Below are positions 1 to 6,008 of a stretch of DNA of 12,367 bases, in pieces. Within the stretch, counting starts at the first letter, position 1. Every line of letters starts with the position of its first letter. Under the pieces are notes generated by a model. The model searched no databases and was not told the DNA's origin. It worked only from the letters and a program-made list of their open reading frames with translations. This DNA comes from Candidatus Uhrbacteria bacterium (lineage in GTDB: Bacteria > Patescibacteria > ABY1 > SG8-24 > GWF2-40-263): assembly GCA_016205975.1 (NCBI GenBank), contig JACQSK010000010.1, forward strand, positions 1 through 12,367, read 5' to 3'. The translations under genes and the position numbers were made by a program.

Positions 1-86
1 ACGCCGAGATGGTCGGGAAGATTTGTGGTCCTGAAGCGGAAGCAGCCATGAGATCGCTGGGAGACAAGCCTCCCAGGTCCACTCCA
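1..86 (+). repeat. Terminal direct repeat, left copy
   Basis: Identical over 86 bp to 12282-12367. It lies inside the coding sequence of the repeat protein, in the same frame in both copies. Confidence 0.98.
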
Positions 87-680
87 GAGGCTCCTCGCCT
101 CATCCTCACCCCTGAGGAGCGGGCCCTGGCTGAAGCGGCCGAGCGTGCCCTGCACGAGAAGAAAGACCAACGTCGCCGCCGTGAGTACATCGCCTGGGCG
201 TCTGACCTTGGGTTTGACGAGGGTTGGGTTGACGACACCTTCATCTTCCACTCTAACGGTTCTGTTGAAACTGAAGGAAACCTCGATTTCCGTAACAAAC
301 CCTCTGTCCGTCTCCCAGACTCTCTTGTGAGAGTAGGCGGCCACCTCTTCCTCGACGGCCTCACCTCTGCCCAGGGTCTCACCTTGCCCGAGAAGATCGG
401 ACGCAGCCTCTACCTCAATGGCCTCACCTCTGCTGAGGGTCTCACCCTGCCAGAGAAGATCGACGGCTGGCTCTCCCTCAACGGCCTCACCTCCGCCCAG
501 GGTCTCACCCTGCCCCGTGAGATCCGCGGCAACCTCTTCCTCGACGGCCTCACCTCTGCTGAGGGTCTCACCCTGCCAGAGAAGGTTGGTTTGTTGGTCT
601 GGATGAAAGGTCTCTCAGAAACAGACATAAAAAAAATCAAAGAAGAACGGTCAGACCTGTCCTTTCATTTTAGTTTTTAG
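3..680 (+). CDS. Cytosolic 21-residue-repeat (leucine-rich-like) protein, 5' end cut by window edge
   Basis: The frame is open from the left edge. The ATG at 9 is probably internal, because the identical sequence at the right edge continues 23 codons further upstream to an ATG at 12221. The N-terminal part is charged and helical (AEAAERALHEKK, then QRRRR). Four 21-residue units follow, at 336-398, 399-461, 462-524 and 525-587, with consensus GxxLxLxGLTSAxGLTLPEKI. A degenerate unit precedes them (EGNLDFRNKPSVRLPDSL) and another follows (LLVWMKGLS). Regularly spaced Leu/Ile suggest a solenoid of the leucine-rich-repeat kind. No signal peptide or membrane segment is visible, so it is probably cytosolic. 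It ends TAG at 678-680, 2 bp from the stop of the convergent gene. Joined to the right-edge fragment it would be 246 aa. Proteins with such units occur in Patescibacteria from memory; their function is unknown. Confidence 0.8.
   Translation, partial: AEMVGKICGPEAEAAMRSLGDKPPRSTPEAPRLILTPEERALAEAAERALHEKKDQRRRREYIAWASDLGFDEGWVDDTFIFHSNGSVETEGNLDFRNKPSVRLPDSLVRVGGHLFLDGLTSAQGLTLPEKIGRSLYLNGLTSAEGLTLPEKIDGWLSLNGLTSAQGLTLPREIRGNLFLDGLTSAEGLTLPEKVGLLVWMKGLSETDIKKIKEERSDLSFHFSF
336..587 (+). repeat. Four tandem 63-bp coding repeats
   Basis: Four consecutive 63-bp units each encode 21 residues. The central part (GACGGCCTCACCTCTGCTGA and variants) is nearly invariant at the DNA level, whereas the first codons of each unit vary (GGH, GRS, DGW, RGN). 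High nucleotide identity in the core suggests recent unit duplication or gene conversion. The variable codons would lie together on one face of the predicted solenoid. Confidence 0.85.
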
Positions 681-682
681 CG

Positions 683-2032
683 TTACTGAAGCTGCCGCAC
701 GAAAATTGTATCTTCGGCGTTCGTATCGTTGAGAAGGTAGAGGGCGTCGCCTGCGGTATCCGTCCAAAACGGGCCGTGGCGGTTTTCGATCAGCGTGAGT
801 TGTGTGGGTCCTGAGGGATCATCCAGGCGCAGCGCGTTGGTTGCGCCATTTGATTGGAACAGAGCGACGGCGCCCAGCGGATACCAGGCGAGGCGATCGA
901 TGGGCGTGCTCAAGCGGGTGAGCGTCTCGGATATGCGGGCATGGAGCGTGAAGCGCTTGAGGTCATAACCGCTGGTGGTGAGCAGCTGGTCGCCGGCATC
1001 GTTCCACGACCAGAGCGTGGCTTCTTCATTCAAGATGATCGGCTGTTCACGATTGTTGGGATCAAGCAGGATGAGCCGATGGCGGCCTTCCTCGTAGAGA
1101 CTGACGAGCCCGCGCGGGCCGCGGACAAATTCGTAAGTGCCCAAGGGTAGGTAGGTGAGAATGGAGGCCGTGCCGTCTTCATCAAACGATAGGATCGAGC
1201 GGTCGTTGCTGTGCGTGAGCAAGAGGTCGCGGTCGCCGAACGACTGTGTGCGCGCCGCGGAGAGAGGGAACGTCTCGAGGCGCTCCCCAGAGAGCGAGAT
1301 GCGGCGCACGCCCTCCGACTGGGAAAAGACGTAGAGGAGGTCGTCTTGCGAGGCGTCCCACCAGTGGTCTTCTATCGTGCCCGCGAGAACGGGTAGCTCG
1401 ATGGCCGTTCCGTCCTGTATGCGCGCGATGAGCAACTCCTCACGCTCTCCAACGGCTTGGGAGAACAAAAGGTATTTACCCGTGAGCGACCAGGAGAGCG
1501 TCTGCGTACTGAGAGTGGAGGAAGGGAGGCGCATGAGGAGCTTGGTCGAGTCCGGCGATCCTGTGGTCGTCCAAACTTCCAGCCAGGAGCTCGACTGCGT
1601 CACATAGGCCAGGCGCGAGAGGTCGGGACTCACGGAGGAGCGCACGGCGGAAACGGTTTGCGTGGGGCTCTCGCTTCCTTCCAAAAACAGGACGACGTCC
1701 GTGGCAAATGTGGCCACGCGGCTTTCAAACGCGATGACTTGGCTCCAAGGGAGATAACCAGACTTTGTGAGACGCACCTCGTGTTCTCCCGGGACGATCG
1801 TCTCGATCACCGCGGGCGTGCGGTCAGAGAGTTCTTGTCCGTCGATCGCGATGTTGGCGTTGCGCGGGAGGCTCGAGATATTCAAGACCGCCGTGTGAAC
1901 GATCCGTCCTCGCCCAAGGTCCAGGCGATAACCGGCCGTGTAGAGGACCACGAGCGGCGCGGAAATCAAAAATGCGACAACGAAGAGCAGGAAGAGGATG
2001 AGTCTGACGGTTTTGGACATATCTGGTTCCAT
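683..2032 (-). CDS. Membrane-anchored PEGA-domain / beta-propeller-like protein
   Basis: Translated from the ATG at 2032 the protein is 449 aa. Residues about 10-32 form one hydrophobic segment (LILFLLFVVAFLISAPLVVL), probably an uncleaved anchor. A PEGA domain spans about 49-117, shown by the SLPRNANIAIDGQ strand and the PGEHEVRLTKSGY signature; PEGA is a surface-associated beta domain. The remainder has repeated short beta strands with SPDLSRLAYV, WSLTGKYLLF and WSWNDAGDQLL, as in TolB/WD40-like propellers. The protein is therefore likely extracytoplasmic and bound to a partner or to glycan. The start at 2032 is chosen because AGGA lies 6 bp upstream. An ATG at 2020 (MSKTVRL) is an equally good start by protein shape, and one at 2050 is less likely. 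The gene is divergent from the S41 protease. Family call is strong; function is unknown. Confidence 0.85.
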   Translation of the reverse strand: MEPDMSKTVRLILFLLFVVAFLISAPLVVLYTAGYRLDLGRGRIVHTAVLNISSLPRNANIAIDGQELSDRTPAVIETIVPGEHEVRLTKSGYLPWSQVIAFESRVATFATDVVLFLEGSESPTQTVSAVRSSVSPDLSRLAYVTQSSSWLEVWTTTGSPDSTKLLMRLPSSTLSTQTLSWSLTGKYLLFSQAVGEREELLIARIQDGTAIELPVLAGTIEDHWWDASQDDLLYVFSQSEGVRRISLSGERLETFPLSAARTQSFGDRDLLLTHSNDRSILSFDEDGTASILTYLPLGTYEFVRGPRGLVSLYEEGRHRLILLDPNNREQPIILNEEATLWSWNDAGDQLLTTSGYDLKRFTLHARISETLTRLSTPIDRLAWYPLGAVALFQSNGATNALRLDDPSGPTQLTLIENRHGPFWTDTAGDALYLLNDTNAEDTIFVRQLQ

Positions 2033-2040
2033 TGTATATC
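2013..2040 (+). promoter_or_regulatory. Putative divergent promoter between the PEGA gene and the S41 protease
   Basis: On the plus strand TTGGAC (2013-2018), 16 bp, then TATATC (2035-2040) lie upstream of the protease ATG at 2053, giving an expected leader of only about 6 nt. On the minus strand the same bases read TATACA just before the PEGA gene start. Only 20-32 bp separate the two start codons, so both promoters must overlap each other or the opposite coding region. Assigned by eye from sigma-70-like consensus. Confidence 0.35.
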
Positions 2041-2052
2041 CTGTGTGCATCT

Positions 2053-3318
2053 ATGGCGAAATCTTTGCGCGCGCTTCCTCGCTCTCTTGTTCTTCTCTTG
2101 ATCGTCCTCACCGCCACCGCTGCCGGAAGCATCGGCTTTTTTGTTGGCGAGGCGCGCGGCGTGCGCAGCGTCGTGCCTGCGGGGGAAGGCGTTGTGACCG
2201 GGCAAGGGGATCGACCGGACTTTTTGGCAGAGGACGTTGATTTCGTGCAGTTCTGGGACATCTGGAATTTGCTCAAGGAAGAGTATTACCGCCAGCCTGT
2301 TTCTGACAAGGATCTTTTTTACGGTGCGTTGAAGGGACTGGTCGGCGGCATGGGCGATCCGTACTCCGTGTATTTTGATCCGGAAGAAGCGCAGCAGTTT
2401 GCCGCGGACCTCGAGGGTTCGTTTGAGGGCATCGGCGCGGAGATCGGGATTAAGCAAGAGAAGCTTCAGATCGTATCGCCGCTCAAGGGATCTGCGGCCG
2501 AGCGCGCTGGACTCATGCCGGGTGACTGGATCGTGCTCATCGATGAGACAGAGACGCTGGGCATGACGGTTGAGGAAGCCGTGTCCTTGATTCGCGGGGA
2601 AGGCGGCACGCAAGTCGTGCTGACGATCAGCCGCGTGGGAGTGGACGGCGTGTTTGAGGTGCCGATCGTCCGCGAGAAAATTGTCATTGATTCCGTGAAG
2701 TGGACGGTCGACGAGCAGAAGATCATGACCATCGGGATCTCGACGTTCAACCATGACACAACCGAGCTGTTCAACGAGGCTGTGCAAGAGGCGCTCACCG
2801 CAGACGTCGCTGGCATTATCCTGGACGTGCGCGGCAACCCGGGCGGGCTGCTCACTACCGCCATCGAGATCGCCTCCGCGTGGGTAGGCTATGACCCGGT
2901 GGTGATCGAGCGCATTCAAAATGATTCGGATTCCTACAAGGGCGTCATGGCGCCTCGTTTGCAAGGGATCAAAACGGTCGTGCTGGTAAACGGCGGCAGC
3001 GCCTCCGCCTCGGAGATCGTCGCTGGCGCGCTCCAGGACTACGGCTACGCCACGCTGGTGGGAACCCAGACGTTTGGGAAAGGCTCTGTGCAGGACTATC
3101 AGGGACTGGAAGACGGCTCGGCCGTGAAGATTACGACCGCCGAGTGGTATACGCCCAAGGGCCGCACGATCCATGAGACAGGCATCGCGCCGGATGATGT
3201 CGTGAACTATACCGTGGAGGAGTATCAGGCCGGCATCGACCCTCAGCATGACGCGGCCGTTCAGATCATCCTTGGCACATATGTTCCAGACGCAGAAACA
3301 GAAACGTCCAGCCAGTAA
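2053..3318 (+). CDS. S41-family C-terminal processing peptidase (CtpA/Prc-like)
   Basis: The protein is 421 aa from the ATG at 2053; a TTG at 2032 in frame is less likely. Residues about 10-32 form a signal anchor (SLVLLLIVLTATAAGSIGFFVG), placing the enzyme outside the membrane. The order is the usual one for the family: a helical N-terminal region with GMGDPYSVYFDPEE (99-112), a PDZ domain at about 120-207 (GIGAEIGIKQ, AERAGLMPGD), then the S41 core. The catalytic Ser/Lys dyad is visible as Ser318 in GGSASASEI and Lys343 in FGKGSVQ, with the 25-residue spacing known from CtpA. DVRGNPGG is also present. These proteases cleave proteins near their C-termini in the envelope. It overlaps the start of the Nudix gene, suggesting co-transcription. 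No truncation is seen. Confidence 0.95.
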   Translation: MAKSLRALPRSLVLLLIVLTATAAGSIGFFVGEARGVRSVVPAGEGVVTGQGDRPDFLAEDVDFVQFWDIWNLLKEEYYRQPVSDKDLFYGALKGLVGGMGDPYSVYFDPEEAQQFAADLEGSFEGIGAEIGIKQEKLQIVSPLKGSAAERAGLMPGDWIVLIDETETLGMTVEEAVSLIRGEGGTQVVLTISRVGVDGVFEVPIVREKIVIDSVKWTVDEQKIMTIGISTFNHDTTELFNEAVQEALTADVAGIILDVRGNPGGLLTTAIEIASAWVGYDPVVIERIQNDSDSYKGVMAPRLQGIKTVVLVNGGSASASEIVAGALQDYGYATLVGTQTFGKGSVQDYQGLEDGSAVKITTAEWYTPKGRTIHETGIAPDDVVNYTVEEYQAGIDPQHDAAVQIILGTYVPDAETETSSQ

Positions 3319-3778
3319 GCGCCCCGCGCACAAAGAGAAAGCCGCGCGCGAGCTTTCGGCCGGCGGGGTTGTCTTCCGTCGCGCGCTTGGAGGCGTGATG
3401 TTTGCGATGATGAAAGACTCCTACGACAAGTGGACGTTCCCCAAGGGACACGTCGAGCCTCGCGAGGACATCGAGGAAGCGGCGGCACGCGAGACGCTGG
3501 AGGAGTTGGGGCTGGAAGAGATTCGTCTTCTGGAGTACCTGGGCAAGATCGACATCTGGTTCCGCGACAAGTTTCAAAAGCGTGGCAAGCTCATCCACAA
3601 GGACATCCACTACTACTTGTTCGAAGCCGCTGAGGGCGCCGAGCTCCATGCGGATCCTCGGCAACACGTCTTTGACGTGAAGTGGGTTCCCGTGAGCAAG
3701 GTTGAGAAGTCCTCCAGTTACCCGGACATGGTTCCGATCGTGGAGGCCGCTCTTGGCGCTGTGAAGAAACTAAGATAG
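3281..3778 (+). CDS. Nudix hydrolase
   Basis: The protein is 165 aa from the ATG at 3281; an in-frame ATG at 3248 would give 176 aa and a larger overlap with the protease gene. Neither start has a clear Shine-Dalgarno sequence. A short, very basic N-terminal tail (QKQKRPASKRPAHKEK) precedes the Nudix fold. The Nudix box GX5EX7REUXEEXGU is complete at about residues 56-78 (GHVEPRE...RETLEELGL), with all metal-binding Glu positions present. Nudix enzymes hydrolyse nucleoside diphosphates linked to another group. The substrate cannot be read from the sequence; the WTFPKGHVE start resembles the broad MutT/diadenosine-polyphosphate subset. It ends 5 bp before the riboflavin kinase gene, so the two are probably co-translated. 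Whether it acts on a flavin or nucleotide product is inference only. Confidence 0.9.
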   Translation: MFQTQKQKRPASKRPAHKEKAARELSAGGVVFRRALGGVMFAMMKDSYDKWTFPKGHVEPREDIEEAAARETLEELGLEEIRLLEYLGKIDIWFRDKFQKRGKLIHKDIHYYLFEAAEGAELHADPRQHVFDVKWVPVSKVEKSSSYPDMVPIVEAALGAVKKLR

Positions 3779-3783
3779 ATAAT

Positions 3784-4179
3784 ATGGATTTGGTATTTCG
3801 CGGTCACGTTGAGCGCGGGGAGGGCATGGCAAGAAACCTGGGTTGTCCCACGGCCAATGTTGCGGTGGAACAAGGAGCTATCATTCCAGGGCTTGGCATT
3901 TATGTGGGCGAGACCGAGCTCGCGGGCGTACGCTATCCGTCGCTTGTGTGCATCAACGACGGCCGCACAGGGTACAACCTCAAGATGGAAGTGCATTTGC
4001 TGGGAGTGGAGATGGATCTCCTGGGCAAGTATTTGAAAGTGACGTTGTTTGAAAAAATCCGAGACCTGATTCCTTTTCCCGGCGAAGAGGAAATGGCAAA
4101 AATCATAAAGCAGGATTTGGAAAAGGCGAATGTATGGTTCCAGACGCGCGCGTCTGGGCCTGTGGATGAAAATGCTTGA
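3784..4179 (+). CDS. Stand-alone riboflavin kinase (flavokinase)
   Basis: At 131 aa this is only the kinase half of the usual bifunctional RibF (about 300 aa); the FAD synthetase half is absent. Visible family motifs are GHVERGEGMARNLGCPTANV (7-26), including the PTAN nucleotide-binding signature, IIPGLGIYVG (33-42), and KMEVHLL with the probable catalytic Glu69. The C-terminal helix follows the typical pattern (EEEMAKIIKQDLEKA). It should phosphorylate riboflavin to FMN using ATP. The gene starts 5 bp after the Nudix stop, consistent with one transcript from the protease promoter. The normally aromatic or small residue in LGFPTAN is Cys here (LGCPTAN), which is a minor oddity. Confidence 0.87.
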   Translation: MDLVFRGHVERGEGMARNLGCPTANVAVEQGAIIPGLGIYVGETELAGVRYPSLVCINDGRTGYNLKMEVHLLGVEMDLLGKYLKVTLFEKIRDLIPFPGEEEMAKIIKQDLEKANVWFQTRASGPVDENA

Positions 4180-4183
4180 TTGC

Positions 4184-4211
4184 TTGCAAAAACGAAATAG
4201 CGTGCTACTAT
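4184..4211 (+). promoter_or_regulatory. Putative promoter of the HU gene
   Basis: TTGCAA (4184-4189), 16 bp, TACTAT (4206-4211) preceded by TG at 4203-4204, which makes an extended -10. The expected transcription start is near 4218, leaving a leader of about 24 nt that contains the palindrome at 4220-4233. The site partly follows the riboflavin kinase stop at 4179. Confidence 0.5.
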
Positions 4212-4219
4212 TAGCCAGT

Positions 4220-4233
4220 AAAACTTAAGTTTT
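4220..4233. promoter_or_regulatory. 14-bp perfect palindrome in the HU leader
   Basis: AAAACTTAAGTTTT is a perfect palindrome starting just after the predicted transcription start and ending 8 bp before the HU ATG. It is too AT-rich to make a strong RNA hairpin, so a DNA-level operator (for example for autoregulation) is one possibility. Chance in an AT-rich leader is another. Confidence 0.3.
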
Positions 4234-4241
4234 TTACCCGT

Positions 4242-4523
4242 ATGGCCAAAATGACCAAGAGCCAGTTCATGGCTTCCATGGGCGAGATGCTCGGTGTTTC
4301 TAAGAAAGAAGCCACTGAAAAGTGGGAGAAGTTCGTTGAAATGGCCCTGAAAGAGGTCCGTTCCGGCGGAGAGTTCAACCTCCCGGGTCTTGGCAAACTC
4401 ATCAAAAAGAACCGCCCGGCGCGCACAGGCCGCAACCCTATGACGGGTGCGTCCATCCAGATTCCAGCCAAGACGGTTGTGAAGTTCCGCGTGGCGAAGT
4501 CCGCCAAGGACTCCGTGCTCTAA
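4242..4523 (+). CDS. HU/IHF-family nucleoid DNA-binding protein
   Basis: This 93-aa protein has the standard HU length and architecture: an N-terminal helical dimerisation half (MTKSQFMASMGEMLGVSKKEATEKWEKFVEMALKE), then FNLPGLGKL, then the DNA-binding beta arm RPARTGRNPMTGASIQIPAKTVVKFR with the intercalating Pro66 in RNP, then AKSAKD. It binds and bends DNA as a dimer and compacts the nucleoid. It has its own promoter candidate and a good terminator directly after, so it is probably monocistronic and highly expressed. No Shine-Dalgarno sequence precedes the ATG (the bases before it are TTTTTTACCCGT). Whether it is HU-alpha-like or IHF-like cannot be decided here. Confidence 0.95.
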   Translation: MAKMTKSQFMASMGEMLGVSKKEATEKWEKFVEMALKEVRSGGEFNLPGLGKLIKKNRPARTGRNPMTGASIQIPAKTVVKFRVAKSAKDSVL

Positions 4524-4536
4524 ACAGGTGTAAGAT

Positions 4537-4563
4537 AAGGCTCCGATTAACGTCGGGGCTTTT
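4537..4563 (+). terminator. Rho-independent terminator after the HU gene
   Basis: The arm at 4537-4546 (AAGGCTCCGA) pairs with TCGGGGCTTT at 4553-4562 around a 6-nt loop (TTAACG), giving 10 bp with two G-U pairs, and the T-run follows. It ends only 3 bp before the hflX ATG. A TAAGAT hexamer at 4531-4536 could be the hflX -10, so that hflX transcripts begin inside the left arm and escape this terminator. Confidence 0.8.
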
Positions 4564-4566
4564 CGT

Positions 4567-5688
4567 ATGGAGAAAAAGCAGAAAGCGATCCTCGTAGATA
4601 TTATCCATCCGCGCATGCTCAAGCGCATGGCGATGGAGAGGATGGTTGAGCTTGAGGAGCTCGTGCATACCTATGGCGGAATCGTTGTCGTGAAGGCGTG
4701 GCAGAAACGGTTTGCGCCTCATCCCAAAACGTACATCGGGACAGGAAAGGTGGCGATGATCGGCGAGGAGGCCAAGGCGCTTGGCGCGCGGCTGTTGATT
4801 GTCAACGCACAGTTGAGTCCCAGGCAGGCGTACGACCTCTCAGAAATGTTGCGGCCCCACAAGGTCGAGGTGTGGGATCGGATTGACTTGATTCTGAAGA
4901 TCTTCGCCAAGCACGCGCGCACGGTTGAAGCGCGACTTGAGATTGAACTGGCGAGTGTGAGGCACATGGGTCCGCGCATTTTCGGTATGGGCATGGAGAT
5001 GTCGCGCCAGGCAGGAGGCATCGGCACCGTCGGGGTGGGGGAGACCAACACCGAGCGTATGAAGCGGCACTTGAGAGAAAAGGAACGTGCTATTAAGGAG
5101 AAGCTTACGAAATATGAGAACGGCCGGGAGCTACAGCGTGGACGCCGTCGGCGCCAGGGCCTGAAGACGATTTCGATTGTGGGTTACACCAACGCGGGCA
5201 AGACGATGCTTTTGAACGCACTCACGGGGAGGCGCGAGTATGCGGCGGACGTTCTGTTTGCCACGCTCGATACGCGCGTGGGATCCTTGTGGCTTCCCGG
5301 TGCCAACACAACCGCTCTGCTCACCGACACCATCGGCTTCATCAAAGACCTGCCGCCCGAACTCTTGAACGCGTTTGCCTCGACGCTTTCGGAAGCGATC
5401 GAGTCGGACGTACTCCTACAGGTCGTGGATGGAAGCGACCCGCACTGGGAAAAGCATGTCCGCGTCGTGGATGAGATTCTGGAGCGACTGGGCGCCGCCG
5501 GCACGCCGAGGATTCTCGTATGCAACAAGTCCGACCAGGCCGCGCCGTCCATCAGGCGCCGCATCGACGAACGTCTTGCTGACCGCGTGCCCGTCTGGGT
5601 GTCGGCGGTCGAGCGTGAAGGGCTGGACGCACTCTTGAGCGAGATCGAGAGACGGATGAAGAGTCATTTTTCCACAGGAGATCTTTGA
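4567..5688 (+). CDS. hflX: GTPase HflX
   Basis: This 373-aa protein has the HflX layout: an N-terminal HflX domain (KAILVDIIHP..., PKTYIGTGKV, NAQLSPRQAYDLSE, VEVWDRIDLILKIFAKHARTVEARLEIELA), the glycine-rich linker GMGMEMSRQAGGIGTVGVGETN, a basic helical hairpin, then the G domain. Motifs are G1 GYTNAGKT (206-213), switch ADVLFATLDTR, G3 DTIGF (254-258), G4 NKSD (320-323) and G5 VSA (345-347). HflX binds the 50S subunit and splits or rescues stalled ribosomes. The P-loop has Thr (GKTM) where most HflX proteins have Ser (GKST); Thr still coordinates Mg, so activity is expected. The start at 4567 fits the family N-terminus. No clear terminator follows the stop. Confidence 0.96.
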   Translation: MEKKQKAILVDIIHPRMLKRMAMERMVELEELVHTYGGIVVVKAWQKRFAPHPKTYIGTGKVAMIGEEAKALGARLLIVNAQLSPRQAYDLSEMLRPHKVEVWDRIDLILKIFAKHARTVEARLEIELASVRHMGPRIFGMGMEMSRQAGGIGTVGVGETNTERMKRHLREKERAIKEKLTKYENGRELQRGRRRRQGLKTISIVGYTNAGKTMLLNALTGRREYAADVLFATLDTRVGSLWLPGANTTALLTDTIGFIKDLPPELLNAFASTLSEAIESDVLLQVVDGSDPHWEKHVRVVDEILERLGAAGTPRILVCNKSDQAAPSIRRRIDERLADRVPVWVSAVEREGLDALLSEIERRMKSHFSTGDL

Positions 5689-5974
5689 CGAATGCCTTTA
5701 TTTGTGGTTGAATAGAAATGCGGTTGAGGCCAGTGCCTTAAATCCGGTGCTAACAGTAAACTCCTCCAATTCAAAGGCCGATTGGTCTTGAGATATTGGG
5801 GGATTTTATTTTTCCCGGGCTCATGGTTCTGAGAATATGAGCGATCCGAGTGTGTCCAGGCGTTAAAACGAACGCGAAATGTCTGTCCTGCAGAGAGTTT
5901 TTGAGAGAGTGATTCAAGACGAGGAGAGACAAGGTGAGATCTCTGACAGCAGAACGCCTTGGGCATACGAGATA
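5689..5974. other. Long intergenic stretch with small hairpins, no convincing gene
   Basis: This stretch is clearly more AT-rich than its neighbours, and no open frame resembles a known protein. Several small inverted repeats are visible: AGTGCC/GGTGCT (5732-5737 with 5746-5751, two G-U pairs), AAGGCC/GGTCTT (5774-5779 with 5784-5789) and GCTCAT/ATGAGC (5819-5824 with 5837-5842). TTGACG (5685-5690) with TTGAAT 17 bp downstream could be a weak promoter reading into it. A small structured RNA is possible. No tRNA, tmRNA, SRP or RNase P signature was recognised. Confidence 0.4.
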
Positions 5975-6008
5975 ACAGTTTTTCGTATATACGAAATAAA
6001 GTCCCCCT
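5975..6008. repeat. Palindrome-bearing 34-bp repeat, copy 1 (upstream of the PaaX/Cas2-like gene)
   Basis: This copy matches 6552-6585 with only three differences, including 24 consecutive identical bases (5979-6002 and 6556-6579). The core TTTCGTATATACGAAA (5981-5996) is a perfect 16-bp palindrome. The copy ends directly at the ATG at 6009. TATATA (5986-5991) inside the palindrome is placed like a -10 box for that gene, so a protein bound here would block transcription, as expected for an autorepressor operator. Confidence 0.85.

Noticed and set aside
1457..2101. 214-aa plus-strand ORF opposite the PEGA gene
   Set aside because: It is a shadow frame of the PEGA/propeller gene, rich in Arg/Gly/Glu with no family pattern.
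1966..3333. 455-aa minus-strand ORF opposite the S41 protease
   Set aside because: It is a shadow of a protease gene that has intact catalytic motifs; its own composition (His/Arg/Leu-rich) is typical of antisense frames in GC-rich DNA.
5731..5800. tRNA-like stretch (GCCTTAAATCC resembling a Leu anticodon arm)
   Set aside because: No acceptor stem pairing and no proper T-arm with a GTTCRANYC loop could be built on either strand.
5664..5966. 100-aa minus-strand ORF across the intergenic stretch
   Set aside because: Composition is unlike the real proteins here, with no motif, and it crosses the hflX end. It is probably chance.
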